This document shows, one piece after another, positions 1 to 10,441 of a stretch of 64,000 nt of DNA; the stretch's first letter is position 1, and each line of letters starts with the position of its first letter. A program made the position numbers and the translations under genes. The notes beneath the pieces are model-generated. The model was not told the DNA's origin. It worked only from the letters and a program-made list of their open reading frames with translations, and did not search any database. The DNA comes from Dastarcus helophoroides (taxonomy: Eukaryota > Arthropoda > Insecta > Coleoptera > Bothrideridae): the NCBI GenBank assembly GCA_028583605.1, contig CM053327.1:23981629-24045628 (forward strand), given 5' to 3'.

Positions 1-398
1 GGTTTCAAAACAACTGATTTTGGATGACCTTCACGAAATTCGTCTTGTCTTGGAGTGAACTACGACCACGATTGAATTCACCATACCATCGATAAACACT
101 GGTCCTTGATGGAGCTTCATCGCCAAAAATTGAATTAAGTTCATCCATGCACTGTTGCTGAGTTAATCCATGTCGAAAGTTGTAAAAAATAATCGCACGA
201 AAATGTTCACGATTTAATTCCATTTTTGGGCCGAGATGAATCTTTTAAGTTACTGTAAACAACACAAATAGCGCTCGTATGTCAAAACGTTCTGAGTACG
301 TATAACCTCAAAAATGTCCAACTTTACGATAGAGTTGTCAGTTTCCAGATGGCAACACTAGGATTGCCAAATCCCGAAACATAAAAGGCAACCCTCGT
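1..398 (-). pseudogene. mariner-family transposon, 5' end with broken transposase start
   Basis: Cut-and-paste DNA transposon piece that runs off the left edge. The minus strand from 223 encodes the N-terminal helix-turn-helix of a mariner transposase: MELNREHFRAII, then a Q-rich helix and SRTSVYRWYGEFNRGR, matching the HTH_48 region of mariner/SETMAR-type proteins. The frame breaks near 42-51, where the five bases aagac are present twice in tandem (on the minus strand); past the second copy the family-like reading continues in another frame. The outer end reads TACGAGGGTTGCC on the minus strand, a mariner-type terminal repeat, followed by TA at 399-400, the expected target duplication. Identity is from recognised family character; the 3' half lies outside the window. 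Confidence 0.85.
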
Positions 399-400
399 AT

Positions 401-1669
401 ATGTCAGTAAACTATAATGTGATATTCAATGTTATTTCAATATTGTTGAGAATAGTAATATACTCAAATATCGATAAAAATATTGGCAACCTAGGGGGAC
501 AATGTGTCACCGCAAGGCTTTAATTTCGGTAATCCAATTGGAGAACAAATATTTTTTTTAATTTACACAAATATAGTTTTTCTTGTCATCTTGTCAGCTG
601 GGGTTTCCATGTTTCCAGTAATTTTGCGAGTAACGCTTTTGTTTTTTTTAAAGTGAATGAATGAAAAAAATATATACTGTCGATTTTGCTAGGGTGGGCA
701 ATGAACTTTGTAGCTTTGGATCTTCCACAATATTAAAGACCGATTTTCTTCCAATTGAGCTGTAACTCTCGCCATTTAAGCATCAGCTAAGTGTCTTTGC
801 ATATTTCAAATTACTATTAACTTGCCAATCTGAGGCTGCTGTGGTTCAAAACTCAAATTGAACTATGCGTTTTTACCATTATATTCGAGTAGCGCCAACT
901 GTACGTAGGATAAATTATTTCATTTTTTTGCATGTATGCTTCGGATTTAACTGTTTTTATCCACTTGTTCAAAATTCAACAACTCTATTAATTGGCTTTA
1001 GAATTTGCAGTTAAAAAAAACACTTTCATACGATACTGCCCTGTCAATCCCTTTTGAATTTTGACGCCCTAATTCGGAATGCTATGATAAAATTTATTTG
1101 GAGTAGATGATGATCAACAACTTCTCGAACATCTCATGGATCTTTAGGATGAGAGATTACCAAATAGATTATATTGTAATATTTCTCTAAAGGTGAGTTA
1201 CTACGATGTTTTGATTATTAGCATTATTTTCAGGATTAAACATTTATTTCAAAGGATAAGTAAGGGACATCCCAGAACACATTAAAATGCAGCAACCATT
1301 CGCTTGTAGGCATATCAAGCACTTATAAAGAAAAATGGAGACAACTTTTACTGCTCTATAAAGGCCTCTTGGGTTATCACTTTGAAGCAGGCAATCTAAA
1401 ATTTGAATTGCAAGCAAATGAAATAATTAAATAATCAGTCTTTATTATTTTATTTATGGACCTCGTATAGATGTAAATTGATGAAATCAATAATTTCGCA
1501 TTTTATGGTGATTATAAGGAGAGCAAAATAATTCTGAAGTTTACTTCTTAGCTATATTTGAGTCAGGAAATATATTCATATTTGACGGCAGCGATATGCA
1601 AATTTTTATGGATATTTCATTCAGGCTTTGCAATGTCTATCAAAATTATTACTTAACTTTAATCGTTAC
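401..1669. other. no assigned gene; one exon-like scrap
   Basis: AT-rich sequence without a supported gene. At 1108-1191 (+) a short protein-like stretch beginning DDQQLLEHLMDL, broken by one TAG, ends at a good donor (AAG then GTGAGT at 1192). It may be a decayed exon or transposon scrap; I could not extend it. Confidence 0.3.
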
Positions 1670-1986
1670 CTAGAGGAAATCCTGTGGGTTGTAAATACCC
1701 AATGATGGTAGAGAAAATGCGGAATGGCAAGTATTCTTCTTCGAGTCGAAGGTCATGGATATGCAATCCGTTTCCCTTGGGAATGTCGAGGAATTGCAGT
1801 CGGGAGACTTTAACACCGCCCACAGTTACTGTGCTATTTTCAGATGTAATTTCCTTATCTACGTTTTGTGGATTTCCTTTTTGTACTTGTTGAAGTTCCG
1901 TTGACCTGAAAACCAGGATACTATTTAAAATTTCAGATGCCTCGGCTAATCTTACTTGTTCCTGTATATTGATCCAAAGCTGGGTT
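1670..1986 (-). CDS. internal coding exon of an unrecognised protein
   Basis: On the minus strand an open segment of 317 bases lies between an acceptor (AAATCAG, cut before 1986) and a donor (GTAACG from 1669). It enters in phase 2 and leaves in phase 1, encoding about 105 residues with no stop. The start is helical and charged (WINIQEQVRLAEASEILN), the middle is polar, and the end is compact and hydrophobic with GLHIHDLRLEEEYLPF and then FSTIIGYLQPTGFPL. Codon use and the absence of stops in so AT-rich a region argue for real coding sequence. I do not recognise the family. No start codon or neighbouring exon could be placed: downstream exons would lie off the left edge, and no convincing exon was seen between here and the oxidase gene that starts at 3160 on the other strand. 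Confidence 0.6.
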
Positions 1987-3159
1987 CTGATTTATAAAAT
2001 ATGTTTCACTTGTAGATACGTAGGAAAATAGATGCATTAAAAATAATGTAGAAATTATATTAATTATATTCAGTGATCACTCGACGATTGCTTGACAATG
2101 ACAATTAGTTTTAAATTATTCGTGAATAAAATTTTATTTTGGCCCATTTAAAATACTAAATCATTTTAGTCTCGACATTTGCCGTTGGTCAGATGAACTA
2201 TTTGCATCTTTACTATGGTAGTTTTTTTCGGAAAACTATGGACAAATATACCTAATCTTACTCATGTAGACAATAGAAAAAGATTGTAAATGTATATTAT
2301 TACAAATTATAACAAAAATATTTATTTTCCTTATGTTCTTTATGGTATTGACTGCTTGTTCCATATTAACCTCAAAATGGTTTTACGTCACAGAAGGATA
2401 TTACATGGACATTTGAACAGCAACCAGTAATATTATAGATATAGTATAGACAAATTTGTGTTAATATAAAGAAAATATAATCCGGTAATTTTTACCAATA
2501 GATTATATTTTATGGGTTATTTAAATTAACAAGAAGCCAAATTTTGCAGAAAATATTTTTAAGGCAATACACGATATAGAAGAACGCAGGAGTAAAAAAA
2601 AATGCAAAAATGTTTAAGATTGAGCAGCACCGCAAAAAAAGGTATAATTATTGTGAACCAAACTAAAGTAAAGAAATAAATTTAAACTTTTTATTACATC
2701 TTTGTTTTCTTTATGTTTAATATTGATATATTATTTTTTGTTATTATTATATTTATTTGTTCATAATTTATAAATTCTATCAACATCAAAATAAGTACAA
2801 AAAAAATTGTCATTACTTATTAGTTACCGCCTCACACACAATATTCAAATCGCTAGTTATAAGCAAAAACCTTTTTAAGGTGTTTGTTTGATATTTAATC
2901 ATCTTAATATTGGCTGGGCCGATCTAATTATTTTGTGATCAATTTATCCAAGAGATCCTCTCAAAATTTATTAATTGCAGGAGGATACAGTGCAGTGTAA
3001 CTCTAAGTTGCACGGAATAAGAATCCGCCTGTATATGAAAACCATGAAATTTGATTTTGATAACATTGTCAGCTAAACTTTAATCTCTGCATATCGCAAT
3101 GCGCCATTTATCAACAAAAGTGTATCTCATGTAGGAAAATTACTATTAACACATCAGAA
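1987..3159. other. intergenic, nothing recognised
   Basis: AT-rich sequence between the minus-strand exon and the oxidase start codon. It probably contains the oxidase promoter, but I see no convincing TATA box or initiator. Confidence 0.4.
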
Positions 3160-3419
3160 ATGTTCGAAGTTGCAGTGATAGGATGCGGAGTCGTTGGCCT
3201 AACCTCTGCTTTATCGATACAGGAGTGTTTAGGAAATAAAGTAAAAGTTACAATTTATACGAAAGATGTTAGCCCCCACACAACTGGCGATATAGCTGCA
3301 GGTTTGTGGTCACCATATCTGCTCAAAGGATACACCCATAGAAAAAATATTACAATGGTCAAAGGAAACGCAAGATTTTATCTTGAAACGCTGGAAAGAA
3401 GGAAAGGCAAAGGAAATGG
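3160..3419 (+). CDS. oxidase exon 1 with a 1-base insertion
   Basis: It begins at the first ATG of a family-matching reading and ends at donor GTAAGT (3420). The reading is good up to FYLET. Beyond it the open frame gives a basic run (LERRKGKGNG), while the frame one base over gives WKEGKAKEMG. The second runs into exon 2 (GISLQP) in correct phase. The extra base is the C at or next to 3391. It could be a true mutation or an assembly indel. Confidence 0.9.
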
Positions 3420-6400
3420 GTAAGTTATCAATTTTACTTTTGACGCCATCACAAACAATACGAATGTTAATAATCAAATATGTATTTATAAAGAAATCTG
3501 TAAAATAAAATATAATTCATTCTTAAACTGATTGAGTGTTGATTGATCCCCATCTATAGCCAGATACTAGCAAATTTTTTGTAATGTCATAATTTCCTTA
3601 ATATACATAATAATATAAGGTTAAATAATTAGTGTATTAGTCTGGAAGTTTAAAGAAAAAATAATTTGTTTAGGCAAATGAATGTTGCTGACAAATTTAT
3701 CAAATAAACTTTAATTTTGAAGTAAGATATACTATTTAAAATACTTTTTCCATGCCACTTTGGGATATATGACAAGTTAATAGTGCGAGGGGACAAATGG
3801 AACGAAGAATAAATATAATTGCACACCATTAACACTGGAATACGCATATACAATGTCGCTGGTTTAAGAGTTACAGGGCGTTCAAAGTATATTTTTTTTC
3901 CAATTTGGATCCTACTTTTACCTCTTTAAGTTTTGTATGTACATTCTGTATATTATATAGCAAAGTTGCGTCATATCGCGTTAGATGTGCTGTCAAACCA
4001 TTGTATTAAAAGAATCTGGCGTGGTCTGTGCGAAGTTACGTTAAGGTTGTGGTTTACCATTAGATGATGCTATCGTGACTGTCAGTTCTTTTATTTACAT
4101 GGAAAATGGAGAAAAACTATTTACTTTTTCTGGATATAATATAAGTTTGGAAGTACTTGGAACAGTTTTCTGGGATAAAATGTCCAACGTCAAATTTTCT
4201 TCAAAATCGCAGTAATTGCGCCGGGAAAAGCGGACAAAAAGACAGACAAACACACTTCCTCATTTATACGGTCATTATATGGTTAAGTAGGGTATTTTTG
4301 ATAACAATAATTTGTTTGGTACACTAGTATGTGTCCACATTTTAAAATTATTCTTTACTGTACGGGGTGAATATACAACGAATGGGACATCGCAATATCT
4401 CAGAAATAAAAGGTGATTAATTTTCGTTCTTCGCCGCAAGGTAGAATAATGGTGGTGATTTTTTTTTAAATAGGACCTCATATTCTTATTTTGCCTATTT
4501 CACTTATTTGCAACCTTCTTGACAATTTTTATTAAAATAGGTATATATTTACCTAAAACCATCAGTTACCGCCAAATAAAATATTGTTAAATTAAATTCA
4601 AATTGGAGGTGTTCAAATAATTACCATTAAAAATAACCAATGAGTAACACATATTACAATAAATGTTGAATATTTACAACAACTTTTGATTGGCATTTTT
4701 CATATTTCTTCAGCATTTCTTGATGGCGTCTCATATAATACAATTTTTAGGTATCTCTAAGTAGTTTAGAGGACTTAGGTTGAGACGGCAATCTAATAGT
4801 ATCGTTTGTACCTATCCAGGGTTAAGAATTTAAGAAATTACTCACAGCATGGATATTATGGGCAGAAGCACCCTCTTGTTGAAAGTGTAAATTTTTATAC
4901 TTTAAAGAAGAAGTTTAATCAGCAGAAAATTTAAATACCGTTTACCTGTTAGGAAAACATTATAAAAATTTGGTATAGTTAATCTCTTTAGACTTTGTTT
5001 TGATTACTTGTTTACGTTTAATTTAAAAAAATATATTTTTTCGCAGAACTTATGGGTTTTAGGTTAGTATATGTTTTAATGAAAGTTGTCAAAAAGACTG
5101 TACAAAATCCAAATATGCAATAAAATATCACACCCTATTCATTAAAATGGTGCCACCTAGTGATGGAGAACGGAAATTAAAATTTTTGTACCTGCAAATG
5201 TGTCACGTGTAGTATGATTTATCCTCATCTTTTCAAATTTTTCAATTCACCCTCTGCACCTGAGATATTTCACTGCCCTATTTCTCACTGAACAGCCTGT
5301 GTACACGGTAGTACACAAGATCTGTATTTTTTAAAACAAAGTATCCTGTATATATTATCATATTTAGGACTGCCGCAAAATGAATGATACCAAGCAATAG
5401 GTTTGTTGAGATATTTAAAAAAATCATGAAATTTGAGACGTAATTTTTAAATCTATATTATTTTAGTATTTCCTCGTCATCAAAAGTCGAGGAATTTTAT
5501 TTTCATGTCATTTGTTATTATACAGACTGATCAGTAAACGCCAAGTTTTTTCACCCAACAAAATCAAGGCCTGTATATTATTTTCTATTTTTGGTTAGCA
5601 ACAATAAAGCTTTATTTTCATATAAATTGAAAAATCAAATGTTTCGATATTTGTGTTCCTAAAATGCATCTCTGATTAAAGCAGTTAGAAATTGATTTCA
5701 TAATAGTATTGAAAAACACAAGACGTAGAACATAAGTACTATTATTATTATACTTTAACTAGATAAGGTCACATTGTAGGTTTGTGTTACTTTTTTTTTT
5801 GGAAATATGCGCTTTAAATTTAATTTATTGCTGTTTTTTTATTACCGTTGGGTAAAGCTCGTTTGTATTGTTTATTTTTTAACCAAAATTGAAGTAAAGT
5901 TAACTAAAACATCCTTATCTGGCACCATAAAGAACACAGAATATAGATGTATAGAATTTAGGTTTAGATAATAACCAGCATCCAGTCCAGCATATTTTCG
6001 ATTTGAAATTTTATATTTTTAAAATGTATCATGATTCGATGTGATCTCGCGAACATCTGTAGAGGTTCTCCACAAACTTTCTTGAATTTGGGAAAATGTG
6101 TCACACATAACCACAGTAGTTTGGCAACAGTTATAAACAAGAACTCAGGAAAATATACATATTAATGTTATTTTGTGGTCGTGATATGGTAACGCTGTTT
6201 TGCTTTAATGCTCTAAACGCCGTGTGTCTCCTGGTTAAAGAATTAAAGAAGGAAGGAGCGCTGGAAGTTATCGAGTGATTTGTCTCCCTGTTAATATATC
6301 GATTAATATTTTTTTTTTCGATTTTCAGCTTTTATTAGGTGTTCCGCATGCGCGGTTAGAATTCATGACATAATGACTCAAACTCCTTGCGTAAAGTTAA

Positions 6401-7665
6401 AACTATTGAACATATTTAAATAATATTGTAATGCAATGTAAATAGATGAAATAGGATTTTAAAATAGAATTGTAGAATTTAGTAAATAAAAAAAGTTTCT
6501 AGAAGGTTCTGATAAGGGGAAAGCGGCCGCGATAACGAAACAAACGGCAGATAAGCGTTCCAGAAATTTCGGCATACGATAAGCCTTATCTGCCGAAAAG
6601 TTCTAGAAGTCGGGGGCCAAAACTATAAAAGGCGGTCAGCTTTCCCTCGGGTCGGTCAGTTTGAATCAGTGTAATTATTGAGTTAGGAGAAGTCAATAAT
6701 AAGTGAGTTAATTGTCAATTGTGGTGATCAAAGTTGAGTTCAGTAATAAAGTGGGAATAATCCATCACGTGTATCAATTCGAACCGATAACGCACGTAAC
6801 AATATGTAATAAAAACCTTTTAACGTTCCACATTTGTTTCAGGTATTTCTTTGCAACCCATAACAAATTTATATGCAGGTGAATATGAGCTGCCAGAATG
6901 GATGGATTTAACTCTGGGATATCAAGAGCTTTCTAAAGATCAGTTAAATAAATTCAGCAAACAGTTTGGAAAAGAGTTTTCAGGCGGAGTTAGTTTTGTG
7001 TCTTTTATTTGGGAGGCTTCTAAATTTCTCCCTTATCTTCTGAATATATTTATAGAAAAGGGTGGTCAAATTAAAAAGAGGGAGATTTCTGAATTTAAAG
7101 AATTGATAAACTACGACTTAGTGGTTAATTGCGCTGGCCTAAATGCAAAATATCTGACTGGCGACCAACTATTAAACCCAATTAGGGGGCAAGTAAGGCA
7201 TATTTATTATCATTAATTATTTCCTTCTATTTATTTCGTATTTTATAGATTATGTGTGTTGATTATCCAACACAATTTCACACAGTTATTGTGGATGATA
7301 AGGATGCTACTTACATTATTCCAAATATGGATTTCGTTGTTTTGGGAGGTACTAAACAATTGGGAAACTACAATTTAACAGTAGATGAAGAGGATAGGAA
7401 ACATATAATTAATGGCTGCGCTAAGTTTGTTCCAAGCCTTTTTCATGCTGAGGTTATCCAAAATAAAGTTGGACTGAGGCCTTCAAGAGACTCAGTGAGA
7501 GTGGAATTGGATGAAGTTACATGCAGAGCTTATTCATTACCTATTGTACATAACTATGGTCATGGAGGAAGTGGAATTACCTTGTGTATAGGCTGCGCTA
7601 AAGAGACGGCAACAATTGTGAAATATTTTTACGAACAAAGGTTTACATCGAGAAGTAAATTGTAG
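3160..7665 (+). CDS. D-aspartate/D-amino-acid oxidase, 3 exons, one frame break
   Basis: FAD flavoenzyme of the DAO/DDO family that deaminates D-amino acids (D-Asp or neutral D-amino acids) to 2-oxo acids with release of H2O2 and ammonia, in peroxisomes. Exons are 3160-3419, 6843-7192 and 7249-7665, totalling 1027 coding bases. Removing the one extra base near 3391 gives 1026 bases, or 341 residues plus stop, the usual length of the family. Domains in order: Rossmann FAD motif VIGCGVVGL (residues 6-14), DIAAGLWSPYL, LVVNCAGLNAKYL, the RGQ segment, VVLGGTKQ, VGLRPSRDSVRVE, and the signature HNYGHGGSGITL near the end. The last three residues are SKL, a canonical PTS1 signal. I cannot decide between D-Asp and neutral D-amino-acid specificity. 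Lys in GGTKQ, where vertebrate enzymes usually have Arg, is worth noting. Confidence 0.9.
3420..6426. other. oxidase intron 1, AT-rich filler
   Basis: First part of a 3.4 kb intron. It holds no supported gene. Scattered phrases resemble ends of DNA transposons (for example around 4290-4460 and 5100-5300), but I could not pair terminal repeats. The second part of the intron is almost entirely the solo LTR at 6427-6801. Confidence 0.5.
6427..6801 (+). mobile_element. solo LTR of a retrotransposon, copy 1
   Basis: A 375-base unit starting TGTAATG and ending GTAACA. It is flanked on both sides by ATAT (6423-6426 and 6802-6805), a 4-base target duplication of the kind left by LTR retrotransposon integration. 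It aligns along its length with 19952-20293 and, in reverse, with 32939-33251. Shared landmarks are GATAAGGGGAAAGCGGCCGC, a TATA box, CTTTCCCTCG, an AATAAA near 6744 and the terminal CGAACCGATAACGC. No internal gag-pol sequence adjoins it, so it is a solo LTR. It lies in sense orientation in the oxidase intron, ending 41 bases before exon 2. Confidence 0.8.
6497..6660 (+). promoter_or_regulatory. LTR promoter with heat-shock elements and TATA box
   Basis: Two perfect three-unit heat-shock elements of the form TTCnnGAAnnTTC occur at 6497-6509 and 6558-6570, and a two-unit TTCTAGAA at 6601-6608. A TATAAAA follows at 6624-6630 and an initiator-like TCAGT at 6656-6660. This is the layout of HSF-driven promoters. 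The matches are seen directly; heat inducibility is inferred. Confidence 0.65.
6843..7192 (+). CDS. oxidase exon 2
   Basis: Acceptor TTTGTTTCAG ends at 6842 and donor GTAAGG starts at 7193. It encodes the middle of the oxidase, starting ISLQPITNLY and containing LVVNCAGLNAKYL, the second FAD-contacting region, and ends at RGQ in phase 0. No stops. Confidence 0.9.
7249..7665 (+). CDS. oxidase exon 3, C-terminus with PTS1
   Basis: Acceptor ATTTTATAG ends at 7248. The exon encodes YIIPNMDFVVLGGTKQ, VGLRPSRDSVRVE, the HNYGHGGSGITL signature and the C-terminal SKL before TAG. No canonical AATAAA follows closely after the stop. Confidence 0.92.
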   Translation: MMCVDYPTQFHTVIVDDKDATYIIPNMDFVVLGGTKQLGNYNLTVDEEDRKHIINGCAKFVPSLFHAEVIQNKVGLRPSRDSVRVELDEVTCRAYSLPIVHNYGHGGSGITLCIGCAKETATIVKYFYEQRFTSRSKL

Positions 7666-7852
7666 TTCAATTGTAAATTATATGTATACAAATCTTATAG
7701 ATAAATATAACAAAAATGTTAAGAATTGTAGTTTAAATATAATTAAGCAAGTTGGAAAGGTTTATTTTTTCTAATTAGCCTAAATTGATACATATTGCTA
7801 AATATTTTTGTGCAATTTATATACAATGAAACGAAAGAAATTATTAGTGGTA

Positions 7853-8384
7853 CAGGGTGGGGCAGAAAGAGTTCCCCAATTTGGAAAGCTAATAAAAACT
7901 CAAGTAATCAAGACGTAGAAAAAGAACTTTATTCCTTAATAAGCATACATAATGTCATCTCAAGTCAGTTAAAAGCTAACTTTTTGATACATTGAGTGAG
8001 CCTCTCCCGAGAATTTTCCATCACTCTGCGGGTCATTGCAGGCGGAATGGCAGCAATTTCCTGGATTATCATCTTTCTAGGAGCTTCTAGAATTTAAGGA
8101 CAATGTTGAAACACTGGAAATTCTAGAAGCTCTTAAGGAGATGATAATTGAGGAAATTGCTGCCATCCTGCCTGGAATCATCCACAGAGAAATGGAAAAT
8201 TATCGGAAGAGGCTTAGTCAAGGTATCAACAAGTTAGGCGAACACTTGAGTGATGTAATTTTTAAAACCCATTGATTTAAAAAGGAGTTATGTATGCTTA
8301 TTAGAAAATAAAGTTTTTTTACATCTTGATTAGTTTAGTTTTTATTAGCTTTTCAAATCGAAGAACTCTTTCTGCTCCACCCCC
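7853..8384. mobile_element. fold-back element made of two converging mariner 3' ends
   Basis: A 532-base palindromic element flanked by TA (7851-7852 and 8385-8386). The left end starts CAGGGTGGGGCAGAAAGAG; the right end read inward is GGGGGTGGAGCAGAAAGAG. The complementarity continues far into the element. Both arms carry the tail of a Tc1/mariner transposase, best preserved on the plus strand at 8114-8275 (EEIAAILPGIIHREMENYR, then KLGEHLSDVIFKTH and stop). The left arm is the inverted, more decayed copy of the same tail. It is therefore an inverted dimer of one transposon end. Non-autonomous. Confidence 0.8.
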
Positions 8385-8668
8385 TAAAAAGAACCTACTA
8401 ACTTTTTAAAACAATACATTTTTTTTTGTTAATATGCATCACTGCAATTTTAGATGGAAATTGAATTTTATTGAACCCTTTAAAATTGCAATAAATAAAC
8501 AAATAATATATTACTATTTAATTTTTTCTCAAAATAATAAAAAATATACATAGTGTCGTTGTTTTAAATAAATAGTGGATGTACTATTACTCATAGTTTT
8601 ATATGTTAATTTAGGCATTATAAAGAATTCACTTCCATACGTAATACTCTAAGTTAAGGTGAATATTC

Positions 8669-9115
8669 TTACCTTGACGGTTCATCTTTTCTTATGTGAG
8701 CTTTTTTAGGCCTATTTGATATCCCGCTCAACTCAATTATTTTGTTTTTAAGCCGCCGCTTTGTTCTATTTCGTGGTATAACGAAATCATTCTTTGCATA
8801 TTCCATCGCCTTGTGAATAGATACTTTGCAGCCAAGCAGACTCTCCTTTAGCAGAAGCGCTTTATCCTTGCACAAAGTGACGTACAAAGCTCTCGTTTCC
8901 GGAAACTTTGCAACAATCTCTTTAAAAATGCATCTATTTTCACAAATCCTGGTAAAACAACAACTCGAGGAAATGAATGGATGCATCCGAATATCGTGTA
9001 AACTTTTAATACAATTCGTCAGTTGCTCCTTGTTATAATTACAAGATGATCTTAATTCGATAGATTTGGATAATGTTGATAGAAGAATAGGAGCTATTAA
9101 AATAAGATAATTCAT
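8669..9115 (-). CDS. small secreted cysteine-containing protein, unknown function
   Basis: Single open frame of 148 codons starting at ATG 9115. Residues 1 to about 18 (MNYLILIAPILLSTLSKS) form a signal peptide. The mature part has eight cysteines, including SCC and CENRC pairs, is probably helical, and ends in a basic tail (RNRTKRRLKNK). This suits a secreted insect protein of the odorant-binding or effector size class, but the cysteine spacing matches no family I can name. The last codons overlap a good splice donor (AAG then GTAAGA at 8672), so the stop at 8671-8669 may be intronic and a further exon may lie at lower coordinates. I did not find that exon. Confidence 0.55.
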   Translation of the reverse strand: MNYLILIAPILLSTLSKSIELRSSCNYNKEQLTNCIKSLHDIRMHPFISSSCCFTRICENRCIFKEIVAKFPETRALYVTLCKDKALLLKESLLGCKVSIHKAMEYAKNDFVIPRNRTKRRLKNKIIELSGISNRPKKAHIRKDEPSR

Positions 9116-9552
9116 TTTATATACATATGTAGTTGATATTGAATTCTCGACCAGTCTTGCTTACACACACCAGAAAACTGGATTAGTTTGTGAAGTCTTT
9201 TTAAGTAGGTCACAAATGCTGTCTGGAATAAATAAAGCACCACTATATTTGTAGGGTTTCCTTACATACTTGGTAATGTGTGTAAACCATTTGCTTGACT
9301 ATTTATTGTGTTTTCTCATCCTCTTTATGGATTTAACATTTTTGTACAATATTTACATGTATGATTTTAATGCAGACTTTAATTCAGTGGTATACTCGTA
9401 CAACCTACAACTCGTGCAACGTTATCGATTAGAGGCCTGTCTCCGATTTCGTCTATAAAACTAATTACATTTCGGGTAATTTGTCAAGAAATCAAGTTTT
9501 AATGCACCGGTTTAAGGGGAAGTACATTTTCATTTAAACAATGACAGTCTTA

Positions 9553-9800
9553 AAAATTGAAATACAAATCTTGTTCCTTGAAACCAAGAAAGATAAAAAA
9601 ATACAACAAAGGTTGCTCTAACGCGTTTCGATAGACAAGCTATCATCTTTATAGAGACACTACACTCTGAGGATGATAGCTTGGCTATCGAAACGTGTTA
9701 GAGCAACCTTTGTTGTGTTTTTTAATCTTTCTTGGTTTCAGGGGACAAGATTTGTATCTCCATTTTTAAAGATAACCAAGAACCAGTCTGTTCCATCAAA
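9553..9800. repeat. fold-back repeat, family A copy 1
   Basis: Palindrome whose two arms are inverted copies of one ~125-base unit: AAATACAAATCTTGTTCC..., a CCAAGAAAGATAAAAAAATA block, CAACAAAGGTTGCTCTAACG and CGATAGACAAGCTATC. Related copies or pieces lie at 17896-18033, 28470-28505, 47694-47748, 51600-51826 and 60684-60992. The inner part of each arm contains the hammerhead-like motif described separately. Confidence 0.8.
9663..9703 (+). ncRNA. hammerhead-ribozyme-like motif in family A repeat
   Basis: The sequence has the hammerhead core parts in order: CTGAGGA (9667-9673, fits CUGANGA), a hairpin GATAGC-TTG-GCTATC, then GAAA (9690-9693), then a nearly palindromic ACGTGT and AGAG. One extra base lies between the core and stem II, and stem I is poor in this copy, so cleavage activity here is doubtful. 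The copies at 60784-60824 and 60876-60916 have a better stem I. Confidence 0.35.
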
Positions 9801-10137
9801 AAAAATTAAAAAAATAGTTTTGACAACTTTTCTATAAGTAGTTTCATTGGAGAGATTCGCAAGAACTGATGATAATCCCCAAAAGCTACATTATTAAAGC
9901 ATAGAAGACAATTAATTCAGTGCAGTTAAACTTGGAACAATAAGAACTTCCATTTATGGCGACTCTTTTTTTTACACAACTTTAAAATTCTGCAATTCGT
10001 TACCAAGTATTTTCCTTGATGTTAGTTCCATACACACACCGATTTGTGACCGTCCGGTTAGGCATCGGACGTTTTTTTGAAATTTGACATATGCTTTCAC
10101 ACGCATCGCTCAAATGCAAAATTTATTTGCTTGCGGA

Positions 10138-10441
10138 ATGACTTCGATTATGGACCGTAACCTAATTATTGTTATGTGGCTTTTGAATCGACGTCGACGT
10201 CAACGTAAGAGAATTTATTGAGTTCATCCTATAAATCTAAAAAGAGACGAATTGTGATTTTTTGATAGATTATTTGAGGACTTGCGATGTGACGATAACA
10301 AGTTTCTTAATTTTTTTTTGGACAATGTCAATTTCTTTATTTAATGATCCTCATAATCGATTAAAAAATATTCTTCAACAGCAGAACACAAAGAAGAGGG
10401 ACCCTATTCAACCTGCGCAAATGTTGGCCGTTGCATTTAGA
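10138..10441 (+). pseudogene. Harbinger transposase, N-terminal block
   Basis: From ATG 10138 the frame gives MWLLNRRRRRQRKR, VHPINLKRDEL and LFEDLRCDDNKFLNFF, then after a frameshift NRLKNILQQQNTKKRDP and AQMLAVAFR. These match the N-terminal region of Harbinger transposases (tryptophan/VHP motif, then the segment before the catalytic domain). Two TGA codons replace expected Trp and Gly positions. The block ends at TTTAGATAAGTT; no canonical splice donor is now visible. Confidence 0.75.

Noticed and set aside
1684..1893. Plus-strand open frame of 69 codons
   Set aside because: It is the antisense shadow of the minus-strand coding exon 1670-1986, which has splice sites and better text.
6427..6801. 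A host hsp70 promoter
   Set aside because: HSEs and the TATA box fit, but TG...CA ends, the 4-base target duplication and two other copies in the window show it is an LTR.
7795..7995. Plus-strand open frame
   Set aside because: It overlaps the left arm of the fold-back mariner dimer and has no protein-like content of its own.
8826..9038. Plus-strand open frame
   Set aside because: Antisense shadow of the secreted-protein gene.
9553..9800. CRISPR-like or bacterial repeat array
   Set aside because: Repeats are inverted dispersed arms, not regularly spaced direct repeats; the context is a eukaryotic intron/intergenic region.
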